64,000 nt of DNA. It comes from Bacillus solitudinis (lineage in GTDB: Bacteria; Bacillota; Bacilli; Bacillales; Bacillaceae_D). Below the pieces are notes generated by a model. That model did no database searches and was not told the DNA's origin. It was given only the letters and a program-made list of their open reading frames with translations. Positions 17,519 to 26,232 of the stretch are shown here, in pieces (the stretch's first letter is position 1; the number at the start of each line of letters is the position of its first letter). The stretch is taken from assembly GCF_002797395.1 (NCBI RefSeq), contig NZ_KZ454943.1, positions 2,775,871-2,839,870 of the forward strand. The letters are read 5' to 3'. The position numbers were made by a program, and so were the translations under genes.

Positions 17519-18883
17519 TTACTCTACACCAGTACTAAAAAAACCAATTGAACTTAAGAAAATGAGGAAAATTGCAATTGGTGCTAAATAGCGTAGAAGG
17601 AAAAGCCAAAGTTGACCGATAGCAGAATCGCCATAATCTGAATCACGTAATGCATCGGCTTTCTTCCAACCCCAGCCCATAAATAGAGCAATAATTAAAC
17701 CACCAAGAGGTAAGAAGATATTTGAAGCAATAAAGTCAAAAGAATCAAGGATATCTCTATCTCCAATAATGGAAATATTCGATAATACACCTTGACCTAA
17801 TGATGACGGAATTCCTATTAAGAAAATAATTCCCCCAATAATTAGAACTCCCTTTTGGCGAGTCCAAGAAAATTTACGAATGAAATAAGCGACGGCAACT
17901 TCAAGTAACGAAACGGCAGATGTTAATGCAGCCGCTGCTAGTAGGAAGAAGAAAGCTAAACCGAAGATTCCACCCCCAAAACCAATACTATCAAATACAT
18001 CTGGCATAATCATAAACACGAGTCCAGGACCAGAGTCTGGGGCAATTCCAAATGCAAAAACTGCTGGGAAAATCATAATACCGGAAATAATTGCAAATAG
18101 CGTGTCTAATCCGGCTACGCTATAAGCTGCTCCTGGTAGATTTTCCTTTTGAGATAAATATCCACCATAGGTAATTAACGCGCCCATTCCTAGGCTTAAT
18201 GAGAAAAACGCTTGACCAAGCGCAGCAATATAAATTTTGGGGTCTGCAAGAGCACTCCAATCAGGAGTAAATAAAAAGGCAAGGCCTTCAGAGGCTCCAC
18301 CAAGCGTTAAACTGTAGATAGAAAGAACAATGAGCAGGATACCGAGTAGTGGCATTAAAATTTTATTCGCTCTTTCAATCCCTTTTTTAACACCTACGAA
18401 AACGATTCCAATTGTTAACACCATAAAGATAAACTGCCATATTAACGGATGCCATGTGTTCGTGATGAAGTTAACGAAGAATCCATCGTATCCTTCAGCT
18501 GGCATTGTCCATAAATTACCTGTTAGATAATTAACGAAGTAGTACGAAATCCATCCAGCAATCACACCATAAAATGATAAAATCATAAACGCTGCCGCTA
18601 CACCCATAATCCCTGCGACTTTCCACGGCTTACCTGGTGCAAGTTTTTCGAATGAGCCTACAGCATCACTTTGTGCTTTTCGCCCAATTGTAAACTCCGC
18701 CATAATAATAGGAATTCCGATTAAAAGAATGCAAATGAGATAAATTAGTAGAAATGCTGCTCCCCCATTTTCTCCTGTGACATAGGAAAAGCGCCATACA
18801 TTTCCTAAACCAACTGCCGAACCCATTGCTGCTAAAATAAAACCTAATCTAGAAGTCCATTGTTCGCGTCCTTGTTCTGGCAC
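17519..18883 (-). CDS. Sodium-dependent neurotransmitter-symporter-family transporter
   Basis: A 454-residue integral membrane protein with about 11-12 hydrophobic segments, the normal size for bacterial SNF/NSS transporters. The N-terminus has the family hallmark SRLGFILAAMGSAVGLGNVW with the sodium-site Gly/Ala residues and RFSYVTGENGGAAF. These proteins import amino acids or related amines with Na+. A GTG start follows AAAGGGGGAATACTT. A sodium-coupled system would suit a saline or alkaline habitat, but that is inference only. Confidence 0.9.
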   Translation of the reverse strand: MPEQGREQWTSRLGFILAAMGSAVGLGNVWRFSYVTGENGGAAFLLIYLICILLIGIPIIMAEFTIGRKAQSDAVGSFEKLAPGKPWKVAGIMGVAAAFMILSFYGVIAGWISYYFVNYLTGNLWTMPAEGYDGFFVNFITNTWHPLIWQFIFMVLTIGIVFVGVKKGIERANKILMPLLGILLIVLSIYSLTLGGASEGLAFLFTPDWSALADPKIYIAALGQAFFSLSLGMGALITYGGYLSQKENLPGAAYSVAGLDTLFAIISGIMIFPAVFAFGIAPDSGPGLVFMIMPDVFDSIGFGGGIFGLAFFFLLAAAALTSAVSLLEVAVAYFIRKFSWTRQKGVLIIGGIIFLIGIPSSLGQGVLSNISIIGDRDILDSFDFIASNIFLPLGGLIIALFMGWGWKKADALRDSDYGDSAIGQLWLFLLRYLAPIAIFLIFLSSIGFFSTGVE

Positions 18884-18976
18884 AAGTATTCCCCCTTTAG
18901 AAGTTAAAATAATAATTCTGATATACTATACCATAAAAATAAAAAAAGTTGAGTAAGAAATTCCGCAATTTCACAT

Positions 18977-19008
18977 AAAAAAGTCAATTACTTATATATT
19001 GGCTTTTT
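18977..19008. terminator. Weak hairpin in the intergenic region ahead of the SASP gene
   Basis: AAAAAGTCAAT / ATTGGCTTTTT with a 9-base loop. It lies upstream of the SNF gene on the minus strand and upstream of the SASP gene on the plus strand, so its role is unclear. Confidence 0.35.
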
Positions 19009-19162
19009 CCACCATTTTTAAACGTGAAATTCTTTCTTCAGGATTTGGTTTTATTTTATAAAGCTTTATAGACTACTGGGGAATTCCATAAATTCTCAAA
19101 ATAAAAAATACATATCATCTTACATTTTAACCACACTATAAGTACACAAGGAGGTGAGATAC

Positions 19163-19369
19163 ATGGCAAACAACAATAGTTCAAACCAACTTCTCGTACC
19201 TGGTGTCCAACAAGCTCTTGACCAAATGAAAATTGAAATTGCTCAAGAATTTGGTGTTCAATTAGGCGCAGATGCAACATCTCGTGCAAACGGATCTGTA
19301 GGTGGAGAAATCACAAAGCGTCTAGTTCAGATGGCTGAGCAACAAATGGGTGGTTTCCAACAACAATAA
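19163..19369 (+). CDS. Alpha/beta-type small acid-soluble spore protein
   Basis: A 68-residue SASP that coats and protects DNA in the spore core. The germination protease cleavage region (KIEIAQEFG) and the second conserved block [19 protein letters not shown] are present. AAGGAGGTGAG lies ahead of ATG 19163. Forespore-specific expression by sigma-G is expected for the family; I could not identify a clear sigma-G box upstream. A terminator follows, making it a single-gene unit. Confidence 0.95.
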   Translation: MANNNSSNQLLVPGVQQALDQMKIEIAQEFGVQLGADATSRANGSVGGEITKRLVQMAEQQMGGFQQQ

Positions 19370-19390
19370 TTATTATATATGATGGCTTTA

Positions 19391-19420
19391 AAAAGAGGTG
19401 AGGTCGTTCCTCACCTCTTT
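19391..19420 (+). terminator. Terminator after the SASP gene
   Basis: AAAGAGGTGAGG / CCTCACCTCTTT with loop TCGTT. Confidence 0.9.
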
Positions 19421-19444
19421 CTTAAAGTGAATATGAGGTGCTTT

Positions 19445-19690
19445 ATGTCTATGTGTCCAATTTGTAATGGGTTTGAGAAAATTAAACAAACATGTAGTTA
19501 TTGTGAAAATGAACTTATTGATTATGGTCGAATTTTAGACTATGAGGGTAAATATAGTGCTTATGAAGAAATTGAGATAAAAAAAGAATGTGATGAAATT
19601 CCGAATGATGCAAAAGAAAGTCAATGTGCTCATTACCTAACTTGTGTCGGTTGTCAGCAATCATCTATTTTTTTAGTTCAAGAACAGTAA
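19445..19690 (+). CDS. Small zinc-ribbon-like protein
   Basis: An 81-residue protein with two CxxC knuckles near the N-terminus (CPIC and CSYC) and a later C-A-H-Y-L-T-C-V-G-C cluster, enough ligands for one or two zinc ions. TGAGGTG precedes ATG 19445; ATG 19451 is better spaced and also possible. The function is unknown. It lies directly downstream of the SASP terminator. Small Cys-rich proteins of this kind are common in Bacillaceae, but I do not recognise a named family. Confidence 0.6.
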   Translation: MSMCPICNGFEKIKQTCSYCENELIDYGRILDYEGKYSAYEEIEIKKECDEIPNDAKESQCAHYLTCVGCQQSSIFLVQEQ

Positions 19691-19727
19691 AAAGCGCTTT
19701 TCATCAGTTATGATAAAAGCGCTTTTT
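19690..19727. terminator. Bidirectional terminator
   Basis: AAAAAGCGCTTTT / AAAAGCGCTTTTT hairpin between the convergent zinc-ribbon and msmX genes. Confidence 0.9.
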
Positions 19728-19739
19728 ATTATTTGTTTA

Positions 19740-20852
19740 TTAACGGATACGTAGTTCAGAGTCTTTATCAAAGAAGTGACACTTATTCATGTCAAATGCA
19801 AGATCAATTGACTGTCCACTAGTAATATCTGTTCTAGAATCAACACGTGCTACGAAATCTTGACCCAACACCGTTGAGTAAAGAATAGTTTCAGCACCTA
19901 ATAATTCTGCTACATCGATATCTGCCTTAATTTTTGAACCAGGTGAAGATTCAATAAATACTAGCTCATCATGGATATCTTCAGGACGAATACCAAGGAT
20001 TAATTCTTTGCCGTCATATCCATTTTCTTTAAGAAGCTTAACTTTACCAGCAGGAACATTAACAGAAACCGCTGGTGAGTCAGCGCCGCCAATTTTGAAT
20101 GTATCTCCTTCTAATTTCCCGGCAAGGAAGTTCATAGAAGGTGAACCAATAAATCCACCAACGAATACGTTTTCTGGGTTATCGTATACATCTTTAGGTG
20201 AACCTACTTGTTGAATGAAACCATCCTTCATAATGACGATACGTGTTGCCATTGTCATCGCTTCAGTTTGGTCATGAGTTACATAAATTGTTGTCGTTTG
20301 AAGACGCTTATGAAGCTTTGTGATTTCTGCACGCATTTGTACACGGAGCTTTGCATCAAGGTTTGATAATGGCTCATCCATTAAGAATACTTGAGGGTCA
20401 CGAACGATTGCACGTCCAAGAGCCACACGCTGACGCTGACCACCTGACATTGCTTTAGGCTTACGGTCAAGCATTTCAGTTAATCCCAAGATTTTTGCTG
20501 CATCACGTACACGCTCATCAATTTCAGCTTTTGGAAATTTACGAAGCTTAAGACCAAATGCCATGTTATCATATACATTCATATGGGGATATAATGCATA
20601 GTTTTGGAAAACCATCGCGATATCACGGTCTTTAGGAGCAACATCGTTCATACGCGTGTTCCCAATAACAAGGTCACCCTTTGAAATATCTTCAAGACCT
20701 GCAATCATACGTAGAGTTGTTGATTTACCACAACCAGATGGACCTACGAATACGATAAACTCTTTGTCTTCGATATGAAGATTAAAATCTGTAACCGCTG
20801 TAACGTCACCATCATAAATTTTATAAATATTTTTCAATTCAATATTAGCCAT
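19740..20852 (-). CDS. msmX: Multiple-sugar ABC transporter ATP-binding protein
   Basis: A 370-residue MalK/UgpC-class ATPase: Walker [11 protein letters not shown] loop, signature [14 protein letters not shown], Walker [17 protein letters not shown] and switch His in VTHDQTEAM, then the C-terminal TOBE/OB regulatory domain (about 240-370). In B. subtilis MsmX is the shared motor for several sugar importers whose operons lack an ATPase, and its neighbour is yxkF, as here. It stands alone without permeases, consistent with that shared role. A candidate CcpA site lies upstream. Confidence 0.92.
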   Translation of the reverse strand: MANIELKNIYKIYDGDVTAVTDFNLHIEDKEFIVFVGPSGCGKSTTLRMIAGLEDISKGDLVIGNTRMNDVAPKDRDIAMVFQNYALYPHMNVYDNMAFGLKLRKFPKAEIDERVRDAAKILGLTEMLDRKPKAMSGGQRQRVALGRAIVRDPQVFLMDEPLSNLDAKLRVQMRAEITKLHKRLQTTTIYVTHDQTEAMTMATRIVIMKDGFIQQVGSPKDVYDNPENVFVGGFIGSPSMNFLAGKLEGDTFKIGGADSPAVSVNVPAGKVKLLKENGYDGKELILGIRPEDIHDELVFIESSPGSKIKADIDVAELLGAETILYSTVLGQDFVARVDSRTDITSGQSIDLAFDMNKCHFFDKDSELRIR

Positions 20853-20884
20853 GTTTTGTTACCTCCTCGAGTTATTAAACAAAT

Positions 20885-20898
20885 TGTAACCCTTTTCA
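20885..20898. promoter_or_regulatory. Candidate CcpA (cre) site upstream of msmX
   Basis: TGTAACCCTTTTCA matches the cre consensus TGWAANCGNTNWCA at every fixed position except one. It lies about 33 bases upstream of the msmX start. Confidence 0.45.
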
Positions 20899-20920
20899 TT
20901 CTATCAATCTATGGGTAGCC

Positions 20921-20950
20921 TGCACAAAACTCTAGGCGACTTTTTGTGCA
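20921..20950. terminator. Hairpin between yxkF-like gene and msmX
   Basis: TGCACAAAA / TTTTGTGCA, 9 bp perfect, 12-base loop. It could end the upstream PucR-type gene or be part of the msmX control region. Confidence 0.4.
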
Positions 20951-20968
20951 AGCTGTCGGAAGGGGCTA

Positions 20969-21856
20969 TCATCCACGTTCATTTAATAGAAGAAGAAAAT
21001 GCATGAGGGCAGCTTGAGGAAACTGTTTAATATCAATATTCGTTCGTTCAACAAACTTATCAATACGGTATTGGAGACTATTTCGATGCATAAAAAGAGA
21101 CTTTGCAGCTGCAGAAGCATTTAAGTTATGTTGAAAATAAACACTAACTGTTTTCAAGAGTTCATGATCTTCAGCAAGATCTTTCGATAAAATATGTTCT
21201 AAAATGTAATGTTTTTTTTTCGTTTCGAGCGTACTTAATATGTAATAGACTATTGCTTCATGCTCTAGAAACACTTGTTTATTTGGATTTGCTTTGAGCA
21301 CTGCACGGAAGCAATCATTCTCCCAAGAAAATTGCTCACGACTGAATGCTGTTTTAACAGTCGATCCAATTAATAGAGTTAAGTCAACGTAAAAGTCAGA
21401 AGCGATCGCTTCTACAAAGCCAAGATAATCAGGCGTCTCAGCATGAACTTGTTCTTCAGTCACAATAATACCATGCAGTTTATCTAACCAAAGTAAAGTA
21501 GTTTCGTTGAGTGCTACGTTTGTCCATACTTCTTGGAATGAGTCATAATCTTCAATTTCTCGATCCAAATGAAAATGAATAAAGCGGATAAGGTCTGTTT
21601 GGGGTATTGTTGATTCTTCATCAAACAACCACTTCATCCAAAGTTTTTCTGATTTTGACTGTGGTTGAGGTACATGTTGATAATCATCAAGTAACATTGA
21701 TAAAAGTGTGCGTTCTTTTACAGTTATCTTGTCTTTCCAAAACCCAATTGGTTGTTTTTTATCATCTTGAAGCCAAAGGATATCTGGATGTGGGTGCGGA
21801 GGATGATTTGTTACTAACGCATCGGAAAAATGTTGTTTTAACGTTTGTTGTATCAT
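20969..21856 (-). CDS. yxkF: PucR/CdaR-type helix-turn-helix regulator (YxkF-like)
   Basis: A 295-residue protein ending in the PucR-type DNA-binding domain: LLKTVSVYFQHNLNASAAAK, then LFMHRNSLQYRIDKF. The N-terminal two thirds is a divergent sensory region. The start is set at the ATG that follows AAGAAGGAGTG; an upstream GTG in the same frame lies inside that site. The gene is directly upstream of and parallel to msmX, the same pairing as in B. subtilis. It may regulate sugar uptake, but no target is proven here. Confidence 0.8.
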   Translation of the reverse strand: MIQQTLKQHFSDALVTNHPPHPHPDILWLQDDKKQPIGFWKDKITVKERTLLSMLLDDYQHVPQPQSKSEKLWMKWLFDEESTIPQTDLIRFIHFHLDREIEDYDSFQEVWTNVALNETTLLWLDKLHGIIVTEEQVHAETPDYLGFVEAIASDFYVDLTLLIGSTVKTAFSREQFSWENDCFRAVLKANPNKQVFLEHEAIVYYILSTLETKKKHYILEHILSKDLAEDHELLKTVSVYFQHNLNASAAAKSLFMHRNSLQYRIDKFVERTNIDIKQFPQAALMHFLLLLNERG

Positions 21857-21905
21857 AAGCTTGCACTCCTTCTTCACTTTCCACTCTTTCTTAGAATTAT
21901 AGCAG

Positions 21906-21950
21906 AAATAGAACCACCTCTCGACAAAAGCAAGAGAAGGTTCTATTTTT
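21906..21950. terminator. Hairpin terminator upstream of the PucR-type gene
   Basis: AAATAGAACC / GGTTCTATTT with an inner CTC/GAG pair. It is downstream of the 53-residue minus-strand gene and likely terminates it. Confidence 0.7.
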
Positions 21951-22059
21951 TGTAGGTTAAAAAGTACATTACTTTGTAATAATTAATCTGTAGCAAGAAT
22001 GATTTCGGGTGAGGCTGTTGGATAGCAATGAAGGTAAAGGTATAATTCAGCTTCTATTA

Positions 22060-22221
22060 TTACTTATTGGGTGGTGTTTCCTTTTCAAAAGGACGTGCTT
22101 CTTCAATTTTGCCTGCCTGTGTTCCATTAACCGTTCCACGGCCAAGGCCCTCACTAATCATTCGGTCAACATCAACGAAATAATCTTCACGTCCCTCATA
22201 TTGTTCATCTTTTTTTGTCAT
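22060..22221 (-). CDS. Small conserved-looking hydrophilic protein, 53 residues
   Basis: Read directly from the minus strand. The ATG at 22221 is preceded by TAGGAGGGACC, a strong ribosome site. The product begins MTKKDEQYEGREDYFVDVDR, continues with MISEGLGRGTVNGTQAG, and ends in an acidic Pro-rich tail. It has no membrane segment or signal peptide. Composition and the ribosome site make it a real gene; a hairpin terminator follows. I do not recognise a functional family. Confidence 0.75.
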   Translation of the reverse strand: MTKKDEQYEGREDYFVDVDRMISEGLGRGTVNGTQAGKIEEARPFEKETPPNK

Positions 22222-22400
22222 GAAGGTCCCTCCTATTTTTTAATCGTTGTGCAAAGGCTTCGTCGCTGCTCATAGAAAGATTTTAGGGGTACTCCTACCA
22301 ATTGCTACGACTTCCCTGTTGCTTCGTGTCCATTTAAACGGACAATTTAACTGTTTCTTAGTGTAACACTCTAGGCATAAACTTATTCATAAATATAGGT

Positions 22401-22865
22401 CTAGGCTTCTTGAGTAATGTCGTCTGAGTGCCAGTGACCTCCTCCAAACCATAGGTAAATCTGGTCATCTTGAGTTTTAGTATATGAAAAGCAAACGAGG
22501 TGGGCTTGTAAGGCCATTTTTATTGTTTCCTTATCGTTATAGCTTATTTTTTGATAGCAAACTCCAAGTTCATCAATTAGAGAAGCAAATAAAGTTGTTT
22601 TTAAGTGGGTATTTTTGAATCGAGGGGATAATAGAACAGAGGAAAATGTTGTCCCATAGTTAATGACTGCTGCGAATGCAATAATTTTTCCTTCCCAAAA
22701 GGTCAGTTTAATACATGTTCCAGGCTCATGTAAGTGATGTTTCTTCATCTTGAATAACTTTTTGTATACATATTGACTAGCTGACTTATCATAGCGTTTG
22801 ACAAAATTTAGGATGGGTCGACGATATTTTTCCCAATTTTCGTATGAAATCGTAACAATTTTCAT
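22401..22865 (-). CDS. Uncharacterised 154-residue protein, possibly GNAT-like
   Basis: A strong AAGGAGG precedes the ATG. The order of strands and helices (an N-terminal helix, then TCIKLTFWEGKIIAFAAVINYG, then a helix and LGVCYQKISYNDKE) weakly suggests an acyl-CoA N-acyltransferase fold, but no clear acetyl-CoA loop is present. The tail carries an aromatic WFGGGHWHSDD segment. The function is unknown. The gene is divergent from yheB. Confidence 0.55.
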   Translation of the reverse strand: MKIVTISYENWEKYRRPILNFVKRYDKSASQYVYKKLFKMKKHHLHEPGTCIKLTFWEGKIIAFAAVINYGTTFSSVLLSPRFKNTHLKTTLFASLIDELGVCYQKISYNDKETIKMALQAHLVCFSYTKTQDDQIYLWFGGGHWHSDDITQEA

Positions 22866-22966
22866 AATGAAACCTCCTTTTTCGTTTCTTCAACTAGCTA
22901 TGAAAATGTATTCTATCGTATACTATGTGTTAAATGCCTAATAGGTGAATGACAAGAGAGGTGAAA

Positions 22967-24109
22967 ATGGTGAACAATGTTTTGTTTATTGGTTTCATGG
23001 TCGCAATTGGATCCGCGATTGGTGGCATGACCAATTCTTTAGCAATAAAAATGCTCTTTCGTCCTTATAAAGAAATGAAAATTGGTAATTGGAGAGTTCC
23101 TTTTACACCTGGCTTAATTCCAAAACGACATGATGAGTTATCAAAACAGCTTGGTCGTATGGTAGTCCAATATCTATTAACAGCCGAAGGACTTGAAAAG
23201 AAAATGAAGAGTTCAGGTTTTGTGGAAGGACTAACGAATTGGCTCCAAGCAGAAGTTAAGACGATGCTTCATAGTGAGAAGAGCGTTGCAGATTTTATGA
23301 AAGAGAAGTTATCTATTCCTGAACCTAAAAAAGAGTTACTGAGTAAAACTGAAAACATAATTAATACAGGAATTGATCGCTTCTTTGAGTACAATCGTGA
23401 ACAAACTATAGCGACAACCTTACCCACAGCATTTCAGTCACAAATTGAACAGACTATTCCCAAACTGACTGAGTTTATTTTGCAGCGGGGACAAGCCTTT
23501 ATAGCAGGTCCAGAAGGTAAACGTCAGCTTAGTCAAATGATTGATCGTTTTTTTATTGATAAAGGGGCACTAGTGCAGATGATTTCGATGTTCCTAGGTA
23601 ATGAACGCCTTGTAGATAAGGTTCAACCAGAATTGCAAAAGTTTTTGAGAGATAAGGGAACAAAAGTTATATTAGAACAAATGTTAACCACTGAGTGGAA
23701 GAAGCTAAAAGAAAAGCAAGTAGCGGATTTCGAAAAGCATGTGAATAAAGAAGAATTGGTTGCGGGTTTTGTACAAATTATTGATAAACATCTTCCACCT
23801 TTTCAATGGTTAGAGCAATCTTTGAAAGAATGGACACCGGATTTTGAAGAAATGATTATTGAAAAGTGGGTACCAACAGGTGTGCAGTTAGTGAGTGATT
23901 TGTTATTACTTCATTTAGAATCTTTATTGCAACGTCTGCACCTTGAAGAAATTGTTCGTGATCAAGTTCAAGCGTTTTCTGTTGAAAGACTAGAGGAGCT
24001 GGTCTTATCAATATCGAAAAAAGAATTTAAAATGATTACATATCTAGGTGCTGTTCTTGGTGGAGTGATTGGATTGATTCAGGGGTTTATAGTGCTTCTG
24101 ATAGGGTAA
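22967..24109 (+). CDS. yheB: DUF445 family membrane protein (YheB-like)
   Basis: A 380-residue protein with hydrophobic segments at both ends (about 2-22 and 355-378) and a long helical middle, the DUF445 layout. Family signature residues near the N-terminus are GGMTNSLAIKMLFRPY and FTPGLIPKRHDELSKQLG. The ATG at 22967 follows AGAGAGGTGA. It is followed by yheA, as in B. subtilis. The molecular function is not established for the family. Confidence 0.85.
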   Translation: MVNNVLFIGFMVAIGSAIGGMTNSLAIKMLFRPYKEMKIGNWRVPFTPGLIPKRHDELSKQLGRMVVQYLLTAEGLEKKMKSSGFVEGLTNWLQAEVKTMLHSEKSVADFMKEKLSIPEPKKELLSKTENIINTGIDRFFEYNREQTIATTLPTAFQSQIEQTIPKLTEFILQRGQAFIAGPEGKRQLSQMIDRFFIDKGALVQMISMFLGNERLVDKVQPELQKFLRDKGTKVILEQMLTTEWKKLKEKQVADFEKHVNKEELVAGFVQIIDKHLPPFQWLEQSLKEWTPDFEEMIIEKWVPTGVQLVSDLLLLHLESLLQRLHLEEIVRDQVQAFSVERLEELVLSISKKEFKMITYLGAVLGGVIGLIQGFIVLLIG

Positions 24110-24196
24110 GGATGACTATGACGATGTGTATGAGATGAATTGTTGGCAAAGACGTGTTATAGTCGAAAAGACTATGTTTTAAGGAGAGGGTTTAAA

Positions 24197-24550
24197 ATGG
24201 CAAATGTATATGATAAGGCACATGAATTAAAGGCAGCAATAGGAGAAAGTAATGAATTTTCAGATCTGAAATCGTTGCATGAGCAAATTGAAGCTGATGA
24301 AATTGCAAAGAAAATGTTGGACAACTTCCGTCAGCTTCAACTTGAATTACAACAAAAGCAAATGCAAGGACAACAAATTACAGAAGAAGAAGCAACAAAA
24401 GCACAACAACAATTTGAATTGGTTCAACAACATGAGCTTGTTTCAAAGTTAATGGAAGCTGAACAGCGTCTAAGTGTCATCATAGGTGATATTAACAAAA
24501 TTATTACAGAACCGCTTGAAGAGATTTATGGACAATCAGATAGTGAATAA
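24197..24550 (+). CDS. yheA: YlbF-family protein (YheA-like)
   Basis: A 117-residue, mostly helical, Gln/Glu-rich protein of the YlbF/YmcA superfamily. It contains LDNFRQLQLELQQKQMQGQQ and QQHELVSKLMEAEQRLSVII. The start at 24197 follows AAGGAGAGGG and gives the same length as B. subtilis YheA. Related proteins YlbF, YmcA and YaaT form an RNA maturation/competence complex; YheA itself is uncharacterised. It is in tandem with yheB. Confidence 0.9.
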   Translation: MANVYDKAHELKAAIGESNEFSDLKSLHEQIEADEIAKKMLDNFRQLQLELQQKQMQGQQITEEEATKAQQQFELVQQHELVSKLMEAEQRLSVIIGDINKIITEPLEEIYGQSDSE

Positions 24551-24551
24551 C

Positions 24552-24597
24552 AAAAAAGTAAAGAACCGCTAAGAAATTAGCGGTTCTTTACTTTTTT
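24552..24597. terminator. Strong bidirectional terminator
   Basis: Perfect stem of about 20 bp centred on GAAA (outer AAAAAAGTAAAG / CTTTACTTTTTT), serving yheA and the convergent small gene. Confidence 0.95.
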
Positions 24598-24765
24598 AGC
24601 AACTAAGGTTCCTAGGTGAAGGATAAACCCTGCAAATAAGCCAAGTGATATGCTACCACCTGCAGCTAAACTTGTAATTTTAACAGAGTGGTCTGTTAAT
24701 TGAGAAAGGGTTAATAATAGAAAGAATAAAGAAGGTAAGAGGTAAAAATTAATGAATGTTTTCAT
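24577..24765 (-). CDS. Small two-helix membrane protein
   Basis: A 62-residue product with two predicted membrane helices (about 5-23 and 33-55) joined by a short loop, ending VAKKVKNR. AAGGAGATAAAC precedes the ATG. The 3' end overlaps the shared terminator. No family recognised. Confidence 0.6.
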   Translation of the reverse strand: MKTFINFYLLPSLFFLLLTLSQLTDHSVKITSLAAGGSISLGLFAGFILHLGTLVAKKVKNR

Positions 24766-24935
24766 GTTTATCTCCTTGAACGTATGAACGTTTATGCTCA
24801 GTATAATCGTTCCCCAATAATTCGTCTATTTAGCAGCGTGTTCTAATTAAGAACAGATTCACATAGCCTTTATATAACAGGCTGCTTTTGAACAGAAGCC
24901 GTGGCTGACAACGAGAAGAGGGGGATGTATGTATA

Positions 24936-25778
24936 GTGACTTATCGATTATTAGCCCTAAACATTGATGGAACCATTTTACGATCGAATTCGCGTATTAC
25001 TAGACAGACGAAAGATGCAATCGAGTATGTGAAAAGCAAAGGAGTCTATGTAACACTGGCAACAGCAAGGCCATTTCCTTCCGCAAAAAAAATTGCAAAA
25101 TCTTTAAAGATAGAGGGTGTGTTAGTTACAAGTGACGGCGCATTTGTGGCAGAAACAATCCAAGATCCTTTATTAAATCGTCAAATACATGAAGAAACGG
25201 CTTTACAGGTTGTTGAAGTTCTTGAACAGTATGATTGTCATATTCGATTACTAAATAACAAATTTTCTATTGGAAATAAGGTTAGACAAATTAATCATCT
25301 CATTGCAAAGATGACGATTAATGTTGGCGAACCGTTCTTTTATCCAATTACATTTGTTGATTCGGTTTATGATTATTTATTAAATGAACCAATGTCTCCA
25401 CAAAAGCTACAAGTACAATTTTTAGACATAAAGGAACAGCAAACTGCCCGTTCTGAAATAGAAGAGTTGGTGAATGGGATAAGAATATTTGAATCCTCCT
25501 CGGGTCGTTTGGAAATTGTTTCAACAGGCGTCTCAAAAGTAAGAGGTCTTCAGGCAGTCGGACAACATTTAGGGATTTCATTAGACGAGATGGTTGCGAT
25601 TGGATCGTACAAAAACGATATCGAGATGATTTCACAAGCTGGTTTAGGAGTGGCAATGGGTAATTCATCTGCTGAAGTGAAAGAAGCAGCTGATTGGGTA
25701 ACTCGATCAAACAATCAACATGGGGTTTCCTATATGGTTCGTGAGGTATTTAGAAAGCAGCTTCGCGTTCAACACTAA
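24936..25778 (+). CDS. yhaX: HAD-superfamily Cof-type protein lacking catalytic aspartates (YhaX-like)
   Basis: A 280-residue Cof/HAD-IIB fold. Motif I reads ALNIDGTIL: the nucleophilic Asp of DxDGT is Asn. Motif III lysine is present (GVSKVRGLQAVG). Motif IV reads IGSYKNDIEMI, with Ser in place of the first Asp of GDxxND. With two acidic residues lost, phosphatase activity is doubtful; a binding or regulatory role is possible. From memory, B. subtilis YhaX shares the Asn. The GTG start follows AGAGGGGGATG. A terminator follows. Confidence 0.82.
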   Translation: MTYRLLALNIDGTILRSNSRITRQTKDAIEYVKSKGVYVTLATARPFPSAKKIAKSLKIEGVLVTSDGAFVAETIQDPLLNRQIHEETALQVVEVLEQYDCHIRLLNNKFSIGNKVRQINHLIAKMTINVGEPFFYPITFVDSVYDYLLNEPMSPQKLQVQFLDIKEQQTARSEIEELVNGIRIFESSSGRLEIVSTGVSKVRGLQAVGQHLGISLDEMVAIGSYKNDIEMISQAGLGVAMGNSSAEVKEAADWVTRSNNQHGVSYMVREVFRKQLRVQH

Positions 25779-25803
25779 CAGTCTCAAATGAGGCTGTTTT
25801 TTT
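25777..25803 (+). terminator. Terminator after yhaX
   Basis: AACAGTCTCA / TGAGGCTGTT then a T run. Confidence 0.85.
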
Positions 25804-25929
25804 CTGGTAGTAGAATCTATTTTTGATTAGAAGGAACACCAGCTAGTCCTTCAACCAATTAAATCCGTTTTATTTCAAGAAGTGGGTGTGATATGATGAA
25901 GTAAATATAGAGAAGGGGGGTCGAAACGG

Positions 25930-26199
25930 ATGTTGGAAGTGATTACAGACATGACTATGCTTTGGTTTAGTGTTGTCATAACAGTGCTTCTCATAGCTGC
26001 TTTTGCAAGGTCAAGTCTGTCTGGATTTGAATGGAAGATTAGAACGATTAGAAAAAACCACTTTAACCAGTTCGATGTACAAAAATGTTTGGAAACAACG
26101 CATACTCGTCCTTCATCAGTTGTTTATCGACCAAAAATCCCAGCGATTTCTGATAAAGTTAATCCCGATGATGAAGAGGAACAACCTCTAGTTGTTTAA
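25930..26199 (+). CDS. Small single-pass membrane protein of unknown function
   Basis: An 89-residue product with one membrane helix at about residues 8-27, a basic middle (KIRTIRKNHF) and an acidic C-terminus (NPDDEEEQP). GAAGGGGGG precedes the ATG. It lies 33 bases before yidC in the same direction and may be co-transcribed with it. A second frame over the same DNA is a shadow. Confidence 0.5.
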   Translation: MLEVITDMTMLWFSVVITVLLIAAFARSSLSGFEWKIRTIRKNHFNQFDVQKCLETTHTRPSSVVYRPKIPAISDKVNPDDEEEQPLVV

Positions 26200-26232
26200 C
26201 TTAGCAAAACCAACCAACTAGGAGGAAGTTAA

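Noticed and set aside
22009-22275. 88-codon plus-strand frame
   Set aside because: It lies antisense to the 53-residue gene, which has a strong ribosome site; this frame has none.
26003-26191. Second frame over the small membrane gene at 25.9-26.2 kb
   Set aside because: No ribosome site; the overlapping frame has GAAGGGGGG before its ATG and a clear membrane helix.
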